Position numbers and translations under genes: made by a program
The notes under the pieces: generated by a model
The model's database searches: none
The model's input: only the letters and a program-made list of their open reading frames with translations
Told to the model about the DNA's origin: nothing
DNA from: Colwellia sp. 20A7
GTDB taxonomy: Bacteria > Pseudomonadota > Gammaproteobacteria > Enterobacterales > Alteromonadaceae
DNA length: 64,000 nucleotides
Direction of reading: 5' to 3'
Assembly (NCBI RefSeq): GCF_009832865.1
Contig: NZ_CP047130.1
Span: forward strand, 310,001-374,000
Part shown: positions 27,600 through 37,665 of the stretch, one piece after another
How positions within the stretch are numbered: the stretch's first letter is position 1
Layout of the letters: each line of letters opens with the position of its first letter

Positions 27600-28343
27600 A
27601 TGATTGATTATCAAGTTTTACGCAGTCACCGTAAAACACTTTCGTTGCAAGTAAAGCAGGGGCTTGTTTTTGTTCGTGCCCCTCATCATGTTGATGAAAA
27701 GTTCATTAGCCTCTTTATTAAGAAAAAAAGTGCGTGGTTGAAAGCTAAAATTACTGAACAAAATCAAACTGCTGATCTTTGTTGTGATTTTACACAAGGC
27801 TCAAAGCTATTTTTATTTGGACAATTGGTTACACTCAATATTGTCTTTGCTGAATCAGCTGAGAAATTAGACTCAAAAAATAGTGTATTTCTTGCTGAAG
27901 CAGTTACCGAACAACCAACGCTTACTGTTAAATTACCAACACGTATTCAGCATAAAAAACTCGATAAATTAAGCTTGGCAATGGCGGTTAAAAAACAGCT
28001 TGAGTGTTTTTTGAAGCAACAAGCCGAAGATATTATCTTACCTAAAGTCGAATTTTACGCGAAATTAACGAAGTTAGACTATAAATCAATAAAGATAAGA
28101 CAATATCGTGCCCGCTGGGGAAGTTGTAATAGTAGAGGCGAACTAAGTTTTAACTACTTATTAATGATGTTACCAATGCAGGTTATTGATTATGTTATTG
28201 TTCATGAATTGTGCCACTTACGTTATTTAAATCACTCAAAACACTTTTGGCAATTGGTGGCTCAACACTTTCCCAATTATATTGAAGCACAGCAATGGGT
28301 AAAAACTCATCAGTCAGCTTTATATTGGCAGCCTCCTTCTTAG
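27600..28343 (+). CDS. YgjP-like zinc metallopeptidase (DUF45)
   Basis: A 247-residue protein of the YgjP/DUF45 SprT-like group. The C-terminal zinc motif is HELCHLRYLNHSKHFW (HExxH with a downstream His). It is preceded by the family stretch YRARWGSCNSRGELSFNYLLMMLP. The substrate is unknown for the family. It lies 27 bases after yebG and may be read from the same SOS-controlled message. No signal peptide is seen. Confidence 0.85.
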   Translation: MIDYQVLRSHRKTLSLQVKQGLVFVRAPHHVDEKFISLFIKKKSAWLKAKITEQNQTADLCCDFTQGSKLFLFGQLVTLNIVFAESAEKLDSKNSVFLAEAVTEQPTLTVKLPTRIQHKKLDKLSLAMAVKKQLECFLKQQAEDIILPKVEFYAKLTKLDYKSIKIRQYRARWGSCNSRGELSFNYLLMMLPMQVIDYVIVHELCHLRYLNHSKHFWQLVAQHFPNYIEAQQWVKTHQSALYWQPPS

Positions 28344-28688
28344 AGTTAAAGCGAGAGTAAACTGGCATTAATTTATCTGCATATCATTTTATGGGTAAAT
28401 TCTATGGGTAAATTTTTTCTTGTCGTCTTTGTTAGGTTCTCTTGTAATTAGTTAACTATTAATATGTTAATCCACTTTAACTGAATAAAAATCATTCTAT
28501 TATTGCGTTTTTATCAAAAATAATGAATATATCGATACCCTCTAAGGCTTATATACCCGTGATATGGTTGACTAATAGCCATATATAGCGTTTTTTTAAT
28601 ATATATGCATAACCTATAACTTTTTATTCTGTTTCTAATTGGTCAATAAATGTTGACACTATTAAGTAAATCAGGCATTTTATGACCC
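28344..28688. other. Non-coding region upstream of the thr attenuator
   Basis: About 345 bases with no gene that I can support. A TTGACA lies at 28653-28658, but its spacing to the leader ATG is too short to be sure that it is the thr promoter. The rest is AT-rich. Confidence 0.5.
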
Positions 28689-28748
28689 ATGAATATTACA
28701 TTTAGCCAAATTATTATTATTATAACCACCACCACCCGAATAGGATGA
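28689..28748 (+). CDS. thrL: thr operon leader peptide
   Basis: A 19-residue reading frame, MNITFSQIIIIITTTTRIG, with five Ile codons in a row followed directly by four Thr codons. It lies upstream of a Rho-independent terminator and thrA. This is the control peptide of thr operon attenuation: when charged tRNA-Thr or tRNA-Ile is scarce, the ribosome stalls here and the terminator does not form. The E. coli thrL peptide has the same Thr/Ile logic. The segments around the Thr codons (aaccaccacc) and the stop (ggatgatggtt) can pair, giving the 1:2 hairpin. Confidence 0.92.
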   Translation: MNITFSQIIIIITTTTRIG

Positions 28749-28789
28749 TGGTTGCCGGCTGACGTGTAAAAAAAATAATTTTATCGAAG

Positions 28790-28819
28790 CTCGTAACCTG
28801 TAAAGGTTACGAGTTTTTT
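28790..28819 (+). terminator. thr operon attenuator (3:4 terminator)
   Basis: ctcgtaacct and aggttacgag form a perfect 10-bp stem with a 4-base loop (gtaa), followed by six T. It lies between the leader peptide stop and the thrA ATG, where the transcription attenuator is expected. Confidence 0.92.
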
Positions 28820-28842
28820 GCTTTCAAGAAAGGGAAAAAATA

Positions 28843-31329
28843 ATGCGTGTACTTAAATTTGGTGGCTCATCGTTGGCATCAGCTGAGCGTTTTTGTCAAG
28901 TTGCTGATATCATAAAAGATAAAAGCCAATTGACCAAAGTTGCTATCGTTGTTTCAGCACCCCAAGGTGTTACTAATCATTTGGTAGCTATGGCTGAAAA
29001 CATTACTGATGAAGCAAAATTAATCACCGATTTAGGACATTTCAAACGTGCTATTACCACCATTATTGAAGACTTGTCTGCAAGCTTAAGTAACTTTAAT
29101 TCACATCATTGTGAACAAGCTTTGGCTAATTATGAGCATCAGTTACAGCGTTATATGCAAGGCGCGACTATGCTGACTTATTGTCCTGATCATATCCGTG
29201 CTCGAATTATTAGTACAGGCGAGCGTTTAAGTGTTGCCATTCTTGATTCAGTTCTACAATCTCAAGGTTTACAAGTTTCATTACTTTCACCAGAAAAATT
29301 CCTTTGTACTAATGACTCATCATTAAATGCTGTTGCTGACTTAGTGCTTTCTAAAGAGAAGTTTTCAATAGAATACGACAAATTGAATCAGATCTCATTA
29401 ATGCCAGGCTTCATTGGTATCTGCATCGGCAAAGATAATAAAGAAGATCAGGTGACAACATTAGGGCGTAATGGCTCTGATTATTCTGCAGCCGTTTTAG
29501 CGGTATGTTTACAAGCAGAGTGTTGTGAGATTTGGACAGATGTTGACGGTGTTTATAATGCTGATCCTCGTATGATTAAAGAAGCTAAATTACTTGATTA
29601 CTTGTCTTATCAAGAAGCAATGGAGTTATCTTATTTTGGTGCAAGCGTGTTACACCCGAAAACAATTGGTCCAATTGCTCAATATCACATTCCTTGTTTG
29701 ATCAAGAATACAAGTAACCCTGCGGCACCAGGCACACTTATTTCAAATGAAAATGATCAGAAAAAGCGCGTTAAAGCGATATCTAACCTTGATGATTTAA
29801 CTATGGTTAATGTTTCAGGCCCAGGTATGAAGGGGATGGTAGGCATGGCGAGTCGTGTGTTTGCTACCATGAGTAGAGAAAACATCTCGTTAGTATTAAT
29901 TAGTCAATCATCAAGCGAATATTGTATTAGTTTCTGTATTCATTCAGCGGATGCTCAGCAAGCTGAAGAAAGCTTAAAAGAAGAGTTCGAACTTGAATTG
30001 CTTAATGGTTTACTTGAGCCAATTGCTTTAAAAGGTCAATTATCTATTGTGTCTTTAGTTGGTGATGGTATGCATCATCAACGTGGTGTTGCAGCGAAAT
30101 TCTTTAGTTCACTAGCACAAGCACGCGTTAACGTTGTTGCGATTGCTCAAGATTCTTCAGAGCGTAGTATTTCGGTGGTAATCGAAGAAAGAAAATGTAC
30201 TGCGGCAATGAAAGTTAGTCATCAAAACTTCTTTTCACATAAACCAGCAATTGATGTGTTCTTAGTTGGCTGTGGTGTAGTAGGCAGTGAGTTAATCGCA
30301 CAAATTTCACGTCAACAAGAAAGCTTGAAAAAGCAGAATATCGCCTTAACTGTTTATGGTATCGCCAACTCAAAAGGTATGGTATTTGCTAAAGAAGGTA
30401 TCGACTTAGATAACTGGCAAGAAGCGATGGCACAAGGCATTGAAAATAAAAATGCAGTTGAAGTTAATGCTAAAAACTTAAAAACTTTTGTTAGCGACAA
30501 CCATTTAATTAACCCTGTGCTAGTTGATTCAACATCTAACGAAGCGTTAGCAATGAGCTACGTAGATTATCTAGCAGAAGGTTTTCATGTTGTTACACCG
30601 AACAAAAAAGCCAATACCGATTCATGGGAATACTATCAAGAATTACGTAGTACCGCGCAAGCAACTAATCGTCGATTCTTATATGAAACAACGGTAGGCG
30701 CAGGCTTACCTGTTATAGATACGTTACAAAGTTTGATTAAAGCTGGTGATGAACTACTACGTTTTGAAGGTGTATTATCAGGTTCGTTATCATACATTTT
30801 CGGTAAGCTTGATGAAGGTATGTCTTTGTCAGAAGCAACAGCCATCGCTAAAACAAATGGTTTTACTGAACCAGATCCTCGTGATGATTTAAGTGGTATG
30901 GACGTTGCGCGTAAATTATTAATTATGGCACGTGAATCAGGCATGCAGCTTGAACTTTCAGATATTAACATTGAGTCAGTATTACCAAGTGATTTTGATG
31001 ATAGTGGTGATGTTGATACCTTTATGAGTAATTTACCAAAATTAGATGCTTCTGTGAGCGCTCGTTGTGCAGCAGCAAAAGCGGAAGGAAAAGTATTACG
31101 TTATATTGGTAATATCGTTGATGGAAAATGCCAAGTTTCTATTGAAGCGGTAGATGCTAGCCATCCACTTTATAGTATTAAAGATGGTGAAAATGCGTTG
31201 GCAATTCACAGTCGTTATTATCAACCTCTACCATTTGTTTTACGTGGCTACGGCGCTGGCGCTGCAGTAACTGCTGCCGGTGTTTTTGGTGATATATTAA
31301 GAACACTAGCGTGGGAGCAACAACACTAA
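28843..31329 (+). CDS. thrA: Bifunctional aspartokinase / homoserine dehydrogenase I
   Basis: It catalyses the first and third steps from aspartate toward threonine. The N-terminal aspartokinase domain starts at KFGGSS and includes [13 protein letters not shown]. Two ACT regulatory segments follow (residues ~310-460). The homoserine dehydrogenase domain begins with [11 protein letters not shown], with TPNKKANT and [17 protein letters not shown] later. Length 828 is normal. The ATG follows AGAAAGGG. It overlaps thrB by one base (TAATG). Preceded by a leader peptide and attenuator, so end-product control is expected. Confidence 0.97.
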   Translation: MRVLKFGGSSLASAERFCQVADIIKDKSQLTKVAIVVSAPQGVTNHLVAMAENITDEAKLITDLGHFKRAITTIIEDLSASLSNFNSHHCEQALANYEHQLQRYMQGATMLTYCPDHIRARIISTGERLSVAILDSVLQSQGLQVSLLSPEKFLCTNDSSLNAVADLVLSKEKFSIEYDKLNQISLMPGFIGICIGKDNKEDQVTTLGRNGSDYSAAVLAVCLQAECCEIWTDVDGVYNADPRMIKEAKLLDYLSYQEAMELSYFGASVLHPKTIGPIAQYHIPCLIKNTSNPAAPGTLISNENDQKKRVKAISNLDDLTMVNVSGPGMKGMVGMASRVFATMSRENISLVLISQSSSEYCISFCIHSADAQQAEESLKEEFELELLNGLLEPIALKGQLSIVSLVGDGMHHQRGVAAKFFSSLAQARVNVVAIAQDSSERSISVVIEERKCTAAMKVSHQNFFSHKPAIDVFLVGCGVVGSELIAQISRQQESLKKQNIALTVYGIANSKGMVFAKEGIDLDNWQEAMAQGIENKNAVEVNAKNLKTFVSDNHLINPVLVDSTSNEALAMSYVDYLAEGFHVVTPNKKANTDSWEYYQELRSTAQATNRRFLYETTVGAGLPVIDTLQSLIKAGDELLRFEGVLSGSLSYIFGKLDEGMSLSEATAIAKTNGFTEPDPRDDLSGMDVARKLLIMARESGMQLELSDINIESVLPSDFDDSGDVDTFMSNLPKLDASVSARCAAAKAEGKVLRYIGNIVDGKCQVSIEAVDASHPLYSIKDGENALAIHSRYYQPLPFVLRGYGAGAAVTAAGVFGDILRTLAWEQQH

Positions 31330-32306
31330 TGTCTACTTCATCTTCTTTGTCAGCTAATGTCTCTGTTTTCGCTCCTGCCTCAATTGGTAATCTTAGCGTT
31401 GGTTTTGATGTATTAGGCTTAGCCGTTAAACCTGTTGATGGTACTTTACTCGGTGATGTTGTTACTGTGGAAAGTGCAACGGAAGACAGTTTAGTTGTGG
31501 TTGGCGCTTTTGCTGATAAATTACCTAAAGAGAAAGAAAGTAATATTGTTTGGTCATGTTTACAATTGTTTAATCAAGCATTGGTTGCTCAAGGCCAACC
31601 GGTTTTTACTGTACAAATGACCTTAGACAAAAAAATGCCGGTAGGTAGCGGATTAGGCTCTAGTGCTTGTTCGGTAGTTGCAGCACTTGCTGGTTTAAAT
31701 GCCTTTTACAGTAAAAATCATAACTTCAGTTTTGATGAAAAAACTGTACTCAAAATGACCGGGCAAATGGAAGCGCAAATTAGCGGAAGTTTACATTATG
31801 ATAATGTCGCGCCTTGTTACTTAGGTGGCTTACAATTAATGGTGCCAGATAGCGAAGTTATCAGTCGAGTTTTACCCGGCTTTAATGATTGTTATTATGT
31901 TATGGCTTATCCTGGTATTGAGGTGTCTACTAAAGCGGCTCGTGATGTATTACCAACAAGTTATAGTCGTGCTGATGTGATAAGCTACGGGCAAAATTTA
32001 GCAACGTTTGTTGATGCATGTCATCGACAAGATAAAGCGCAAGCATTTTCGGTATTAACGGATGTTGTTGCTGAACCTTATAGAATTAATTTATTACCTA
32101 AATATCAACAAGCCCACGATTATTTAATGGCTGAAGGCGCTCACGCGGTTGGTATTTCTGGTTCTGGCCCCACATTATTTTGTATATGTGATAACGAACA
32201 ACAAGCACAACGCTACGCGTTATGGCTTAAAGAAAATTATTTACAAACAGCACTAGGCTTTGTACATGTTTGCCAAGTAGATGAAGCGGGTGCAGTAGAA
32301 GTTTAA
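31329..32306 (+). CDS. thrB: Homoserine kinase
   Basis: A GHMP-family kinase that makes O-phosphohomoserine. The ATP-binding motif is PVGSGLGSSACSVVAAL. The N-terminal block is VFAPASIGNLSVGFDVLGLAV and the C-terminal GHMP motif is AVGISGSGPTLFCIC. The frame is open from 31311, but ATG 31329, overlapping the thrA stop (TAATG), is the natural coupled start. It gives 325 residues. Confidence 0.96.
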   Translation: MSTSSSLSANVSVFAPASIGNLSVGFDVLGLAVKPVDGTLLGDVVTVESATEDSLVVVGAFADKLPKEKESNIVWSCLQLFNQALVAQGQPVFTVQMTLDKKMPVGSGLGSSACSVVAALAGLNAFYSKNHNFSFDEKTVLKMTGQMEAQISGSLHYDNVAPCYLGGLQLMVPDSEVISRVLPGFNDCYYVMAYPGIEVSTKAARDVLPTSYSRADVISYGQNLATFVDACHRQDKAQAFSVLTDVVAEPYRINLLPKYQQAHDYLMAEGAHAVGISGSGPTLFCICDNEQQAQRYALWLKENYLQTALGFVHVCQVDEAGAVEV

Positions 32307-32358
32307 TAGCATGGCTATAAGTCGCTAAAACATATTTAAGAATTAGTAGGATAAAACA

Positions 32359-33663
32359 GTGAAATTTTATAATTTAAAAGAAAATGACGAGCAAGTAAGT
32401 TTTGCTCAAGCAGTTAAACAAGGTTTAGGTAAAAATCAGGGATTATTCTTTCCTGAAACTATGCCTAAATTTGACAATATTGATGAATTATTAGCACTAC
32501 CATTAGTTGAGCGTAGCGTTAAAATATTACATCCTTTTGTAGAAGAAGATCTCAGTGAAGCTGAATTAACTGAAATTGTTACTGATGCTTTCAATTTTCC
32601 TGCTGTGTTACAACCTATTAGTAATGATCGTGCTATTTTAGAATTATTTCATGGACCAACGTTAGCGTTTAAAGATTTTGGTGCACGTTTTATGGCGAAA
32701 TGCTTACAAGTATTTGTTGCCAAAGATGCTAAAGCGACAGGTGAAACGAAACCGTTAACAATACTAACGGCTACTTCCGGTGATACTGGTGCTGCTGTTG
32801 CTCATGCTTTTCATGGTATTGATAATATCCGTGTAGTAATTATGTACCCTAAAGGCAAAATTTCACTACTACAAGAAAAGATGTTTACTACCTTGGGCGG
32901 TAACATTGAAACATTGATGGTTGATGGTGATTTCGATGACTGCCAAGCATTAGTTAAAAAATCTTTTGATGATAAAGAATTAGCGAATACTATTGGTTTA
33001 AACTCTGCTAATTCAATCAATATTAGCCGTTTACTAGCGCAAATTTGTTATTACTTTGAAGCTGTTGCTCAGCTTTCTCGTGCTAAAAGCGATTTAGAAA
33101 ATATTGTTTTTTCTATTCCAAGCGGTAACTTTGGTAACTTAACTGCTGGTTTGTTTGCTAAAGCAATGGGCTTACCAATTAAGCGTTTTATTGCCGCAAC
33201 TAACTTAAATGATACTGTGCCACGTTATTTAGAAACAGGTGAGTGGACCCCTCATACCACGGTTGCTACTATTTCTAACGCAATGGATGTGAGTAACCCT
33301 AATAACTGGCCGCGTGTAGAACACATGCTTAAGTCAGGTATTGTTGAAGATGGCTGTGTAACATCGGTTTCAATTGATGAAGAGCAAACACAATCTACAG
33401 TTATTGGCTTAGGTAAGTTAGGTTATATTAGCGAACCACATGCAGCTATTGCTTATAAAGCATTAAAACATAGTGCTGAAGAAGGTGAGTTTGGTGTTTT
33501 CTTAGGTACTGCTCACCCAGCTAAATTTAAAGATGTGGTTGAAAGTATTTTAGGCCAACCTTTAGGTTTACCAAAAGAACTAGCAGACTGCGCAGGCGAG
33601 CCAATCTTATCGCAAGATATGAGTACTGACTTTGCAGACTTACGTGCTTATCTTTTAAAGTAA
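32359..33663 (+). CDS. thrC: Threonine synthase
   Basis: A PLP enzyme that converts O-phosphohomoserine to threonine. The PLP lysine is in HGPTLAFKDFGARFM. ATSGDTGAAVAHAF and SIPSGNFGNLTAGL are typical of the E. coli-type threonine synthase. GTG start at 32359 with GTAGG upstream; 434 residues, a usual length. It lies 52 bases after thrB and completes the thrABC operon. Confidence 0.97.
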   Translation: MKFYNLKENDEQVSFAQAVKQGLGKNQGLFFPETMPKFDNIDELLALPLVERSVKILHPFVEEDLSEAELTEIVTDAFNFPAVLQPISNDRAILELFHGPTLAFKDFGARFMAKCLQVFVAKDAKATGETKPLTILTATSGDTGAAVAHAFHGIDNIRVVIMYPKGKISLLQEKMFTTLGGNIETLMVDGDFDDCQALVKKSFDDKELANTIGLNSANSINISRLLAQICYYFEAVAQLSRAKSDLENIVFSIPSGNFGNLTAGLFAKAMGLPIKRFIAATNLNDTVPRYLETGEWTPHTTVATISNAMDVSNPNNWPRVEHMLKSGIVEDGCVTSVSIDEEQTQSTVIGLGKLGYISEPHAAIAYKALKHSAEEGEFGVFLGTAHPAKFKDVVESILGQPLGLPKELADCAGEPILSQDMSTDFADLRAYLLK

Positions 33664-33685
33664 CCCACTGAAATAAGCGTTTATT

Positions 33686-34399
33686 ATGATCAAAGCTCAC
33701 TGGCAGCAGATAATTAAGCAAGAACAATTGCAAGATTACTATTGCCAGCTACAGGCTGAAATTACTCATCAAAGAGCACAGGGAATCACTATTTTTCCTG
33801 AAGAAAAAGATGTTTTTTGTGCGTTTGAATTTTCAGACTTAGCGGATGTAAAAGTGGTTGTGTTGGGGCAAGATCCCTATCATGGTGTTTCAGGAAAAGC
33901 GGCCTTAAAACAAGGTATGCCTGATGACATTCCTCAAGCTCATGGTTTAGCTTTTTCGGTTCAGTCTGGCGTCAAAGTCCCACCTTCATTAGTGAATATA
34001 TACAAAGAATTAACTACCGATGTTGATGGTTTTGTTACGCCGAAACACGGTAATTTAACCGCTTGGGCCGAACAAGGTGTTTTATTATTAAACACTGTGC
34101 TGACCGTACAGCAAGGCATGGCGCATTCACATGCTAAGTTAGGCTGGGAAATTTTTACCGACAAAATAATTGAACAAATTAATCGACACAATAAGGGCTG
34201 TGTTTTTATTCTTTGGGGCGCTCACGCACAAAAGAAAGGACGCAATATTGATAACGCAAAACACCTTATATTAAACGGTCCTCATCCTTCACCGCTATCC
34301 GCTTATCGCGGTTTTTTTGGCAGTCAGCCTTTTTCCAAAGCAAATAATTGGTTGGTAGCGCAAGGTGTCGCTCCAATAGATTGGTGTTTGAATGCTTAA
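33686..34399 (+). CDS. ung: Uracil-DNA glycosylase with an insertion beside the catalytic loop
   Basis: Family 1 UDG, which removes uracil from DNA. The catalytic loop GQDPYHG is at residues 61-67. The Leu-loop [13 protein letters not shown] is near the C-terminus, and LLNTVLTV and HSHAKLGWE are conserved. In the usual family the loop runs [18 protein letters not shown]. Here about 14 extra residues ([17 protein letters not shown] in place of three) come between GQDPYHG and AHGLAFSV. The frame is intact on both sides, so this is a real insertion in the encoded protein. ATG 33686 lies 22 bases after thrC. It overlaps the next gene by 8 bases. Confidence 0.95.
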   Translation: MIKAHWQQIIKQEQLQDYYCQLQAEITHQRAQGITIFPEEKDVFCAFEFSDLADVKVVVLGQDPYHGVSGKAALKQGMPDDIPQAHGLAFSVQSGVKVPPSLVNIYKELTTDVDGFVTPKHGNLTAWAEQGVLLLNTVLTVQQGMAHSHAKLGWEIFTDKIIEQINRHNKGCVFILWGAHAQKKGRNIDNAKHLILNGPHPSPLSAYRGFFGSQPFSKANNWLVAQGVAPIDWCLNA

Positions 34400-34949
34400 C
34401 GCTACTCAAAATGTTGGTTTTGGGGACAAGTGTTGTAGCATAGCGGTATATATTGGTAATCAGCCACCAATGGAACAATATCAAGAGTTAAGTCAATTAA
34501 CTACGCTTAGCTCAGGTGATATTGCTAATATAGTGCAACATTGCGGTAACGGCTGGCGTAAGGTTTTTAATGTTTACGCAAAGCTACTCTATAGCTTAGA
34601 CACAGAACTTTTTTCTTTCAAAAAATTAGCCCCTACATGGCAAGAGTATAGGGACAGCTTTTTATTACAAGCCCATTCCAATACCGCATTATTATTCAAT
34701 GCACCGATTTTATCGAGTCATAACCAAACAGCCTTTTCACACGAAAAAGTTATCCATATTATTATGGGAAGAACCTATGCTAAGTCGTTAGTTAATTCAC
34801 AACTATTAACGGCACCACTGACTTGGCTTGATGATGAGTTTGCGATTAACCAGCAAGCAGGTGTTATTGTTTGTCCTTATTTTGATTATCGCCAATTATC
34901 TAATATCAAAATTGTGCGGTTAGCAGCATTAATGAAAAGTGTGCGTTAG
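34392..34949 (+). CDS. Conserved hypothetical protein, possibly DUF6942
   Basis: A 185-residue soluble protein without signal peptide or membrane helix. Conserved-looking blocks are [28 protein letters not shown] and a C-terminal [18 protein letters not shown] think it belongs to the DUF6942 group of gammaproteobacterial proteins, but only from memory of the C-terminal block. The start overlaps ung by 8 bases, and the end lies one base before the next start, so it is probably co-transcribed with ung. Function unknown. Confidence 0.65.
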   Translation: MLNATQNVGFGDKCCSIAVYIGNQPPMEQYQELSQLTTLSSGDIANIVQHCGNGWRKVFNVYAKLLYSLDTELFSFKKLAPTWQEYRDSFLLQAHSNTALLFNAPILSSHNQTAFSHEKVIHIIMGRTYAKSLVNSQLLTAPLTWLDDEFAINQQAGVIVCPYFDYRQLSNIKIVRLAALMKSVR

Positions 34950-34950
34950 C

Positions 34951-35370
34951 ATGTTGATACGTATTCTTATGACTTTTATGTTAGCGAGTTTGGCTGCTGT
35001 TGTAGGCGCTGACACGTTAAAGCCTTTTACAAGTGATGGCTGTAGTGCATTTCCTGACGGTACTTTTGCACAAAAGAAATTGTGGTTAACCTGTTGCCAA
35101 CGACATGATTTTGATTATTGGCAAGGAGGCACCTATCAACAACGATTAGCATCGGATAACCGTTTAAAAATGTGTGTAACACAAGTAGGCGAGCCTACTA
35201 TTGCTGCACTGATGTTAGCGGGGGTCAGGGTGGGTGGTACACCTTATTTACCAACAAGTTTTCGATGGGGTTATGGTTGGAGTTACCCTAGATTTTATGG
35301 CGCGCTTTCTGTCGAAGAGTTGCGACAAGTTCAAATCCTTTCAGCAGATATAGTGCTTCAAATAAATTGA
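34951..35370 (+). CDS. Secreted phospholipase A2-like protein
   Basis: A 139-residue protein with a signal peptide (residues 1-20, ending VVGA). The motif CCQRHDFDYW (Cys48-Cys49, His52-Asp53) matches the CCxxHD catalytic core of the phospholipase A2 fold. Upstream is SDGCSAFPDG and downstream a Cys-containing helix (KMCVTQVG). A Trp/Tyr-rich tail (WGYGWSYPRFYG) could sit in membrane. The start is ATG 34951, two bases after the previous stop. Whether it is an active lipase or a lipid-binding relative cannot be told from sequence. Confidence 0.65.
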   Translation: MLIRILMTFMLASLAAVVGADTLKPFTSDGCSAFPDGTFAQKKLWLTCCQRHDFDYWQGGTYQQRLASDNRLKMCVTQVGEPTIAALMLAGVRVGGTPYLPTSFRWGYGWSYPRFYGALSVEELRQVQILSADIVLQIN

Positions 35371-35390
35371 TTTAGCGGGTTGGAATGGCG

Positions 35391-35987
35391 TTATTTAAAA
35401 TAAATAATCATTTCCGCAGCTTCACAATGACAGTCATACCCACACAGAGTACAGTTATACCCCTGCTTACTGTCTTCGTTCCATTTATCTGGGTGAGATT
35501 TAACTAATTCCCCACCGCAATGCGTAAAGTAAGCGACAGCGCTATTATTAGGGCTCTGTTTCCAAAGGTGTGATATTCCAGCTTGAGCGCCTTGCTTTTT
35601 AGCTGTTTGAATAGAGAGTTGTAATAATGCTTTTCCTATACCTAAACCACGATACGCTTCATCTACAGTATTACACTTGAAGTAACAGCATTGCTCTTTA
35701 GGTACTTGCCATAACTCTGGGCTATACCATTGATCTATATTCCAATGCTCTGGCGCAAAAGTAATCCGAAAACCAATAAGTTTTTTATCGAGCTCTGTTT
35801 TCTCAGGGCTCGCATCTGAACTCCATAATGCGACATAACAACAGTTTTCACTTTTACTTATGCCACGAGAAGCCCAATCGGCGATGCTTTCTTCATTGAG
35901 GTAGCCATCACCATGTACTTCATTAGCTAAATGAATAACCTGTTTGAAGTATTGTGGTGTTAATTTTTCGTAACTAACATGTGGCAT
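35391..35987 (-). CDS. GNAT-family acetyltransferase with Cys-rich C-terminus
   Basis: A 198-residue GNAT acetyltransferase. The acetyl-CoA motif is EAYRGLGIGKALLQLSI. The last ~30 residues hold a Cys cluster (YNCTLCGYDCHCEAAEM) that could bind metal; this is unusual for a simple GNAT. It is encoded on the - strand, convergent with the PLA2-like gene (21-base gap). The ~235 bases between it and the divergent oxidoreductase hold no gene. Substrate unknown. Confidence 0.75.
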   Translation of the reverse strand: MPHVSYEKLTPQYFKQVIHLANEVHGDGYLNEESIADWASRGISKSENCCYVALWSSDASPEKTELDKKLIGFRITFAPEHWNIDQWYSPELWQVPKEQCCYFKCNTVDEAYRGLGIGKALLQLSIQTAKKQGAQAGISHLWKQSPNNSAVAYFTHCGGELVKSHPDKWNEDSKQGYNCTLCGYDCHCEAAEMIIYFK

Positions 35988-36224
35988 AATATTTATAAAA
36001 ACTCCGCATTAAGGTTTATCGATAAGCTCACACTTGCTTTTGTGAGTATAGCGATCATACCGCAAATAAATAAAAAATAACAAAATCATCTCGCTATAAT
36101 ATAAAGTGTATTCATGCTTAATGCTCATATAGAGTAAGAGTTAATTTACCTAGTCAGATTAGAGTGATCGACAATGAGTGTCTATGAGACAGCTAGTAAA
36201 TTTCAGTAATTGAGAGAATGAAAG

Positions 36225-37601
36225 ATGTACGATCCAATGTTAGATGATTCACCTGGTTGTGGTATTCATTATCCTAATAGTTATTGGGCAGATGTTTCTG
36301 GAGGGCATAGCGAGAATAAACCTGAAGATGACGGACCGCTTACTAAAGATATTACAATTGACGTTGCCATAATAGGAGCGGGTTATACCGGACTTTCTTG
36401 TGCGCTACATTTGGCGCGCGAACATGGTGTTCAGGCACATATATTTGAAGCGAATCAAACAGCGTGGGGATGTAGCGGTAGAAATGCTGGCTTTATTTTA
36501 AAATCATCTGGCAGAAAACCTTACACTACAATGCAAAAGCAATGGGGTGAGGAAGTTATGCGTGGTATTTATCAAGAAATGTGCGCAGGTGTAGAAACCG
36601 TTAATAGCTTAATTAGCGAAGGGATTGATTGCGACCAACAAGAGGCCGGTTATATTAAAGTTGCGCATAATCCTAAGATGTTTAAGTCACTGCAAACACA
36701 GGCGACATTGCAGAAAAAAATGTTTAATTATGATGTACAAGTACTCTCAAAAAGTGAATTACATCAGAATTTTATGGCCGATGAAAATGCCTATGGCGCT
36801 ATTCGCTATCAAGATGGTTTTGGGTTAAACCCGCTTAAATTAGCGTGGGGTTATCAAAAGTTAGCACGTCAAGCGGGCGTAAAAGTACATACGTCAACAC
36901 CAGTACAGTTTGCACAAAGTAAAGCAAAGCATCAAGCTGGACAGGATATTGTGCTTACTACGCCGCAAGGCACTGTAAAAGCTAAAAAAATAGTTATTGC
37001 CACTAATGGATATACACCTAAAGGGTTTCATCCTTTAATAACGAATAGAACCTTACCTGTATTGTCACAGATTATAGTTACTGAGCCGTTATCGGCCGAG
37101 CAATTAGCGGCGTGTAACTTTTTAACGAGTAATGTGGTGATGGATACACGCGCACTAAAGTACTATTATCGAAAACTACCTGATAACCGTATTTTATTTG
37201 GCGGAAGAGGTGCTATTACAGGTAAAAGTGCTGATGATCCTTATTATGCTCAACGATTGTTATCGGTGTTAAAAACCAGTTTTCCAGCGCTTACTGCATT
37301 GAATATTGACTATGCTTGGTCAGGTTGGATTTGTATGGCACTTGATGATTTACCGCATATTTACCAAGGTGAAAAAGGTACTAAAAATGAAAATATTTTT
37401 TATGCCATGGGCTATTGTGGCAGCGGTGTGTCATTTTCGGTACAAGCAGGTAAACGTTTAGCCGAGAAGGTGGTAGGAAAAACATTACCAAACCTGCCTT
37501 TATATAACACGGCGTTACCTAAATTCCCCTTTGCCCCATTACGCAGAGTAGGGCAATGGGGATATTTTCATTACGGTATGATCAAAGATAACTATTTCTA
37601 G
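36225..37601 (+). CDS. FAD-dependent oxidoreductase (DAO family, PuuB-like)
   Basis: A flavoprotein of the D-amino-acid-oxidase/gamma-glutamylputrescine oxidase group (458 residues). The dinucleotide-binding motif VAIIGAGYTGLSCALHLA is near residue 47, followed by FEANQTAWGCSGRNAGF. The C-terminal block has YAWSGWICMALDDLPHI and YAMGYCGSGVSFSVQAGK. An N-terminal ~45-residue extension (HYPNSYWADVSG) is typical of PuuB/OrdL enzymes that oxidise amines. It stands alone, so the physiological amine is not clear. Confidence 0.82.
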   Translation: MYDPMLDDSPGCGIHYPNSYWADVSGGHSENKPEDDGPLTKDITIDVAIIGAGYTGLSCALHLAREHGVQAHIFEANQTAWGCSGRNAGFILKSSGRKPYTTMQKQWGEEVMRGIYQEMCAGVETVNSLISEGIDCDQQEAGYIKVAHNPKMFKSLQTQATLQKKMFNYDVQVLSKSELHQNFMADENAYGAIRYQDGFGLNPLKLAWGYQKLARQAGVKVHTSTPVQFAQSKAKHQAGQDIVLTTPQGTVKAKKIVIATNGYTPKGFHPLITNRTLPVLSQIIVTEPLSAEQLAACNFLTSNVVMDTRALKYYYRKLPDNRILFGGRGAITGKSADDPYYAQRLLSVLKTSFPALTALNIDYAWSGWICMALDDLPHIYQGEKGTKNENIFYAMGYCGSGVSFSVQAGKRLAEKVVGKTLPNLPLYNTALPKFPFAPLRRVGQWGYFHYGMIKDNYF

Positions 37602-37665
37602 GCTAATTAATTTTAGGTCATTGATTTTAAGTTAATTAATTGTAAGTTAATTAACTTTAGGTCAA
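37602..37665. repeat. Short AT-rich repeats between convergent genes
   Basis: Variants of aattaattttaggtcatt occur three times in 64 bases between the oxidoreductase and the hydroxyacid dehydrogenase. No terminator with a clear stem is seen. Confidence 0.5.

Noticed and set aside
28653..28682. TTGACA-based thr promoter
   Set aside because: With 17-19 base spacing the start of transcription would fall on or after the leader ATG, and the -10 match is poor. Not listed as a feature.
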